Shown here: one piece after another, positions 4,477 through 5,348 of the stretch
Layout: each line of letters opens with the position of its first letter
Numbering within the stretch: position 1 is the stretch's first letter
Origin: Altererythrobacter sp.
Lineage (GTDB): Bacteria; Pseudomonadota; Alphaproteobacteria; Sphingomonadales; Sphingomonadaceae
Reading direction: 5' to 3'
DNA: 5,348 nt
Assembly (NCBI GenBank): GCA_024636575.1
Contig: JAGXGU010000093.1
Span: forward strand, 1 to 5,348
Notes under the pieces: generated by a model
Databases searched by the model: none
Told to the model about the DNA's origin: nothing
Seen by the model: only the letters and a program-made list of their open reading frames with translations
Position numbers and translations under genes: made by a program

Positions 4477-5348
4477 CCGAGGTCGAGTTTCTGGCTGCCC
4501 GCGTTGCTGGTAATCCGTTTGGAACCGGCCAGCGCGGTCGAACGGGTGCGGATACCTTGCAGGAAATGATAGTCCGTCGTCGCCCGCGCCGGGGTCAGTT
4601 CAACCGCCATATAGCCTCGCTGGCCGGTATCGGCCCATTGCAATTGGCGGTTGGTCGCCACTTGCTGCGCCGCCAGATCCTGCGGCTTGATCCACGGCAG
4701 ATAGGCTTCCGCGCCCGGCGATGCCACCGAATGTCCGGCGAATTCGATACCCGCTGCTGCGCCCTGATTATCAAGATTCGAGGCCCAGCCATTATGGCTG
4801 TCACCCGCCAGCACCACCAGATTTGCCCCGGCTTCCTGCGCAGCGGCCAGCAACCGTTCGCGCGCTGCGGGATAACCGTCCCAGGCATCCATATTGAACG
4901 GCAGTCCCGCCTCATTGGTGGCCAGCGCCACTTTCAGCCGGCCGCGGATATAATCGGGCAGGCTGCTCAAAATGACTTCTGTGACCGGCAGCGACAGGGT
5001 CATGCTCGACATCACCACTTGCTGCGCCAACACTTGCCAGACCTTGCCCGCGCTGCGTGATTGCTTGAGCCCGGCATAGAGCCACGCCTCCTGCACATCG
5101 CCCATCAACCCCCGCGCCGGATCGCGCCACGCACCGTCACGGAATGCTTCCAGCGCAGCGGTCAATCGGGCCGGATCGCTTTCCGTCCCTTTAACGATTT
5201 CGGCCAGATCAAACGGCTTGCTGCGCCCGGTCAGACGTGTTTCCAGCCGGAAGATCGTGGCAAGCTGGCCGAGATCATAGCTGGCCCATGGCTCGTCCGA
5301 AACCGGCATCCATTCGCGGTATGCCTGCATCGCCGCCCGTTTGCGCAC
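4473..5348 (-). CDS. Alkaline phosphatase D (PhoD)-family metallophosphatase, C-terminal part
   Basis: The frame is open through the right edge of the window and ends in TGA at 4475-4473, giving 291 residues. The N-terminal Tat signal, Fn3-like domain and first metal ligands expected for the family lie outside. Visible marks are YREWMPV (10-16), the LGQLATIFRLETRLTGR block (26-42, family form G-x-L-A-x-x-x-x-LDTR), WQVLAQQVVMSS (104-115), the metal-binding VVLAGDSHNGWASNL (178-192, H185), SVASPGAE (207-214) and a conserved C-terminal segment with GYMAVELTPARATTDYHF (245-262) and RSTALAGSKRIT (269-280). PhoD enzymes are exported, Ca/Fe-dependent phosphomono- and diesterases used to obtain phosphate. 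The first codon in the window is GTG, but the frame has no upstream limit here, so it need not be the start. The stop codon overlaps the candidate thrS promoter. Confidence 0.9.
   Translation of the reverse strand: MRKRAAMQAYREWMPVSDEPWASYDLGQLATIFRLETRLTGRSKPFDLAEIVKGTESDPARLTAALEAFRDGAWRDPARGLMGDVQEAWLYAGLKQSRSAGKVWQVLAQQVVMSSMTLSLPVTEVILSSLPDYIRGRLKVALATNEAGLPFNMDAWDGYPAARERLLAAAQEAGANLVVLAGDSHNGWASNLDNQGAAAGIEFAGHSVASPGAEAYLPWIKPQDLAAQQVATNRQLQWADTGQRGYMAVELTPARATTDYHFLQGIRTRSTALAGSKRITSNAGSQKLDLG

Overview
The window looks like chromosomal DNA of an alphaproteobacterium. A sphingomonad/erythrobacter-type organism is the best guess, based on the high-GC coding style, the PhoD-family, ThrRS and agmatine deiminase protein sequences, and alphaproteobacterial-looking promoter elements. 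This assignment is an inference from remembered family sequences, not a database result.

Layout from left to right. Positions 1-564 (+) hold the C-terminal half of an agmatine deiminase whose start lies outside the window; its normally invariant catalytic Cys codon reads Arg. Positions 634-1212 (-) hold a noticeably lower-GC gene for a small single-pass membrane protein of unknown function, faintly ExbD/TolR-like. Positions 1213-1325 form a non-coding spacer with a hairpin and a repeated 9-mer. Positions 1326-1457 (+) may encode a 43-residue membrane microprotein. Positions 1459-2199 (-) encode a TauE/SafE-family permease. Positions 2207-4234 (-) encode threonyl-tRNA synthetase (thrS), complete and with all catalytic, editing and zinc residues. 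Positions 4235-4472 are the thrS leader region. Positions 4473-5348 (-) hold the C-terminal part of an alkaline phosphatase D (PhoD)-family protein whose N-terminus lies beyond the window.

The most interesting element is the thrS leader. Between phoD and thrS, on the thrS strand, is a 23-codon reading frame (4441 to 4370) with seven Thr codons, four of them consecutive. It is followed by several mutually exclusive inverted repeats and then by the thrS ribosome binding site. A plausible sigma-70-type promoter (TTGAAG, 17 bases, TAGAGA) overlaps the phoD stop codon and would start transcription at or next to the A of the leader ATG. The leader peptide would then be translated from a leaderless mRNA. 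This is the architecture of ribosome-mediated attenuation that senses charged tRNA-Thr, the substrate/product of ThrRS, so thrS (and the permease 7 bases behind it) would be induced when charged tRNA-Thr is scarce. There is no T-tract terminator, so the output step (Rho, RNA decay or translation) is open.

The thrS and permease genes are probably co-transcribed, with the permease RBS inside the 3' end of thrS. No rRNA, tRNA, CRISPR, transposase or IS ends were seen.
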